Assembly: GCA_028291515.1 (NCBI GenBank)
Contig: JAQGHU010000057.1
Location: 62,001-126,000, forward strand
DNA from: Schlesneria sp.
GTDB lineage: Bacteria > Planctomycetota > Planctomycetia > Planctomycetales > Planctomycetaceae
Reading direction: 5' to 3'
Length of the DNA stretch: 64,000 nt
In this document: piece after piece, positions 63,250-64,000 of the stretch
How positions within the stretch are numbered: the first letter of the stretch is position 1
Layout of the letters: each line of letters starts with the position of its first letter
The notes under the pieces: model-generated
Seen by the model: only the letters and a program-made list of their open reading frames with translations
Told to the model about the DNA's origin: nothing
Database searches by the model: none
Position numbers and translations under genes: made by a program

Positions 63250-64000
63250 CTATCGATCGTACGTGATGCGGCTGAGCAGGCCAATAATGTGACCGTTCTG
63301 CTTGTTGAACTCATCCAAGATCACATCAAAGTAGGCAGACTTCAGGAAAGCACGATCGCTTAATCCCCAAGCTCGCATGATTCGGCAGTAACTGGCAAGC
63401 GCGTCGCGTAAACTCGCTTCATCAGTCACGTCCTTTTCGCGCGCAAAAGCACCGAATTCTTCAAGCCACTTCTGCCAATGCGGATCGAGCACGTCGCGAC
63501 GATACCGCGTACTTAGATCGAATAGCTCTTCCCATGTTGTAGCTTCCTCGAATGATGGCAAAAAGGCGATTTGCCAGCTAGGAGTAATTCCATCTGGCGG
63601 ACCAAGAGGCACCGTCCCTATTAGGGAAATTGTAAAGCACTGAGCGCCGTATGGATTGAGAACTTTTCGTCGAATGCCACCACCAGTCATCAGTGGGTCC
63701 GCTGTTCCCTTGTAGCGACTATTGCATTTGTGTCCCATCGGTACAAGATTCCAAAGATTCGCCGCCGCAAACGGATATTGGCTCTTTGGCAAATAGTGAT
63801 CGTCGTCTTCGCGTGGGGCACCTGGCGCGTCGAAGTACTCCAGCCCGCAAAAGGGGCACAGCTTCGCGTCGCTTCGCTTGTAAATTGTTTGGTAGTGAGA
63901 ATCACGAATTTCCAAGCTTGTTAGCAAGCCAAAGGCACATGTGAACAGATCCTTTGCTGGCTCACGTATAGTTTCCGGGAGAGAGTCAATACGTTTGCAT
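63250..64000 (-). CDS. HNH endonuclease-like protein, partial (5' end outside window)
   Basis: At least 249 residues, with no stop before the right edge. A TTG at 63927 could be a start, but the frame continues with protein-like sequence through the last 24 codons of the window and has no ATG there, so the true start is likely outside. The catalytic region is CPFCGLEYF, then DDHYLPKSQYPFAAANLWNL, then HKCNSRYKG: a zinc-knuckle pair around an HNH core. Similar HNH proteins serve as effectors in Septu-type and retron defence systems; no partner ATPase is visible. It is convergent with the HEPN-like gene. Confidence 0.82.
   Translation of the reverse strand, partial: CKRIDSLPETIREPAKDLFTCAFGLLTSLEIRDSHYQTIYKRSDAKLCPFCGLEYFDAPGAPREDDDHYLPKSQYPFAAANLWNLVPMGHKCNSRYKGTADPLMTGGGIRRKVLNPYGAQCFTISLIGTVPLGPPDGITPSWQIAFLPSFEEATTWEELFDLSTRYRRDVLDPHWQKWLEEFGAFAREKDVTDEASLRDALASYCRIMRAWGLSDRAFLKSAYFDVILDEFNKQNGHIIGLLSRITYDR

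Noticed and set aside
1-64000. CRISPR arrays, rRNA genes, insertion sequences
   Set aside because: No regularly spaced repeats, rRNA signature stretches or transposase motifs were found; the only mobility gene is the serine recombinase.

Overview
The window looks like a chromosomal segment from a member of the Planctomycetota. The evidence is the gene content: a PQQ-type beta-propeller protein, a WD40 protein with a Planctomycete-type cytochrome c (CxxCH) N-terminus, a redoxin/haem/copper-monooxygenase fusion, a secreted sulfatase, many small lipoproteins, and mostly short transcription units with few canonical Shine-Dalgarno sites. By eye G+C is a little over half. Genus cannot be fixed from the sequence alone. 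No rRNA, CRISPR array, insertion sequence or origin was seen. Starts were chosen from ribosome-binding sites and signal peptides and are often shorter than the longest open frame.

Layout. 1-6.0 kb: a PQQ propeller protein running off the left edge (-), a Tat-exported phosphoesterase (+), and a large redoxin/haem/monooxygenase/EF-hand protein (-). 6.2-12.1 kb (+): a DUF4058 protein, an ABM-domain monooxygenase, and a sulfatase translationally coupled to a large secreted protein. 12.2-24.6 kb (mostly -): a lone DppC-type permease, a cytochrome c'-like protein, a MobA-like protein (+), a zinc-ribbon membrane protein, a ROK kinase, an ABC exporter whose ATPase motifs are all degenerate, an ABC-2 permease, a cytochrome/WD40/PPC protein and a DUF695-RraB protein. 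24.9-35.8 kb: a lipoprotein, a solitary BlaI repressor, BioF, a DEAD-box helicase, a zincin, a C45 acyltransferase fusion, a Fis-type HTH protein, threonine synthase and a citrate synthase-family enzyme. 36.1-41.3 kb (+): a four-gene signalling run (hybrid histidine kinase, REC-HATPase, STAS, DinB). 41.4-49.1 kb: a TPR lipoprotein, thioredoxin-TPR protein, BON protein, ADP-ribosylglycohydrolase, PncC and GDP-mannose dehydratase-type SDR. 49.3-53.8 kb (-): a phosphoketolase, histidine phosphatase and acetate kinase run. 54.1-59.2 kb (-): a HlyD/RbbA/YhhJ-type tripartite export operon.

Right end, 59.4-64.0 kb. This part looks like an accessory island. A tRNA-like 3' fragment with a downstream hairpin is followed by a 17-bp palindrome and a hairpin that buries the Shine-Dalgarno site of an 840-residue serine recombinase carrying three helix-turn-helix-like segments at its C-terminus. 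Next come a protein with a HEPN-type RNxxxH motif and a convergent HNH nuclease gene cut by the right edge. A mobile element with possible defence cargo is the best reading. It is the strongest candidate here for something undescribed, together with the ATPase-dead ABC exporter at 17.6-19.7 kb.
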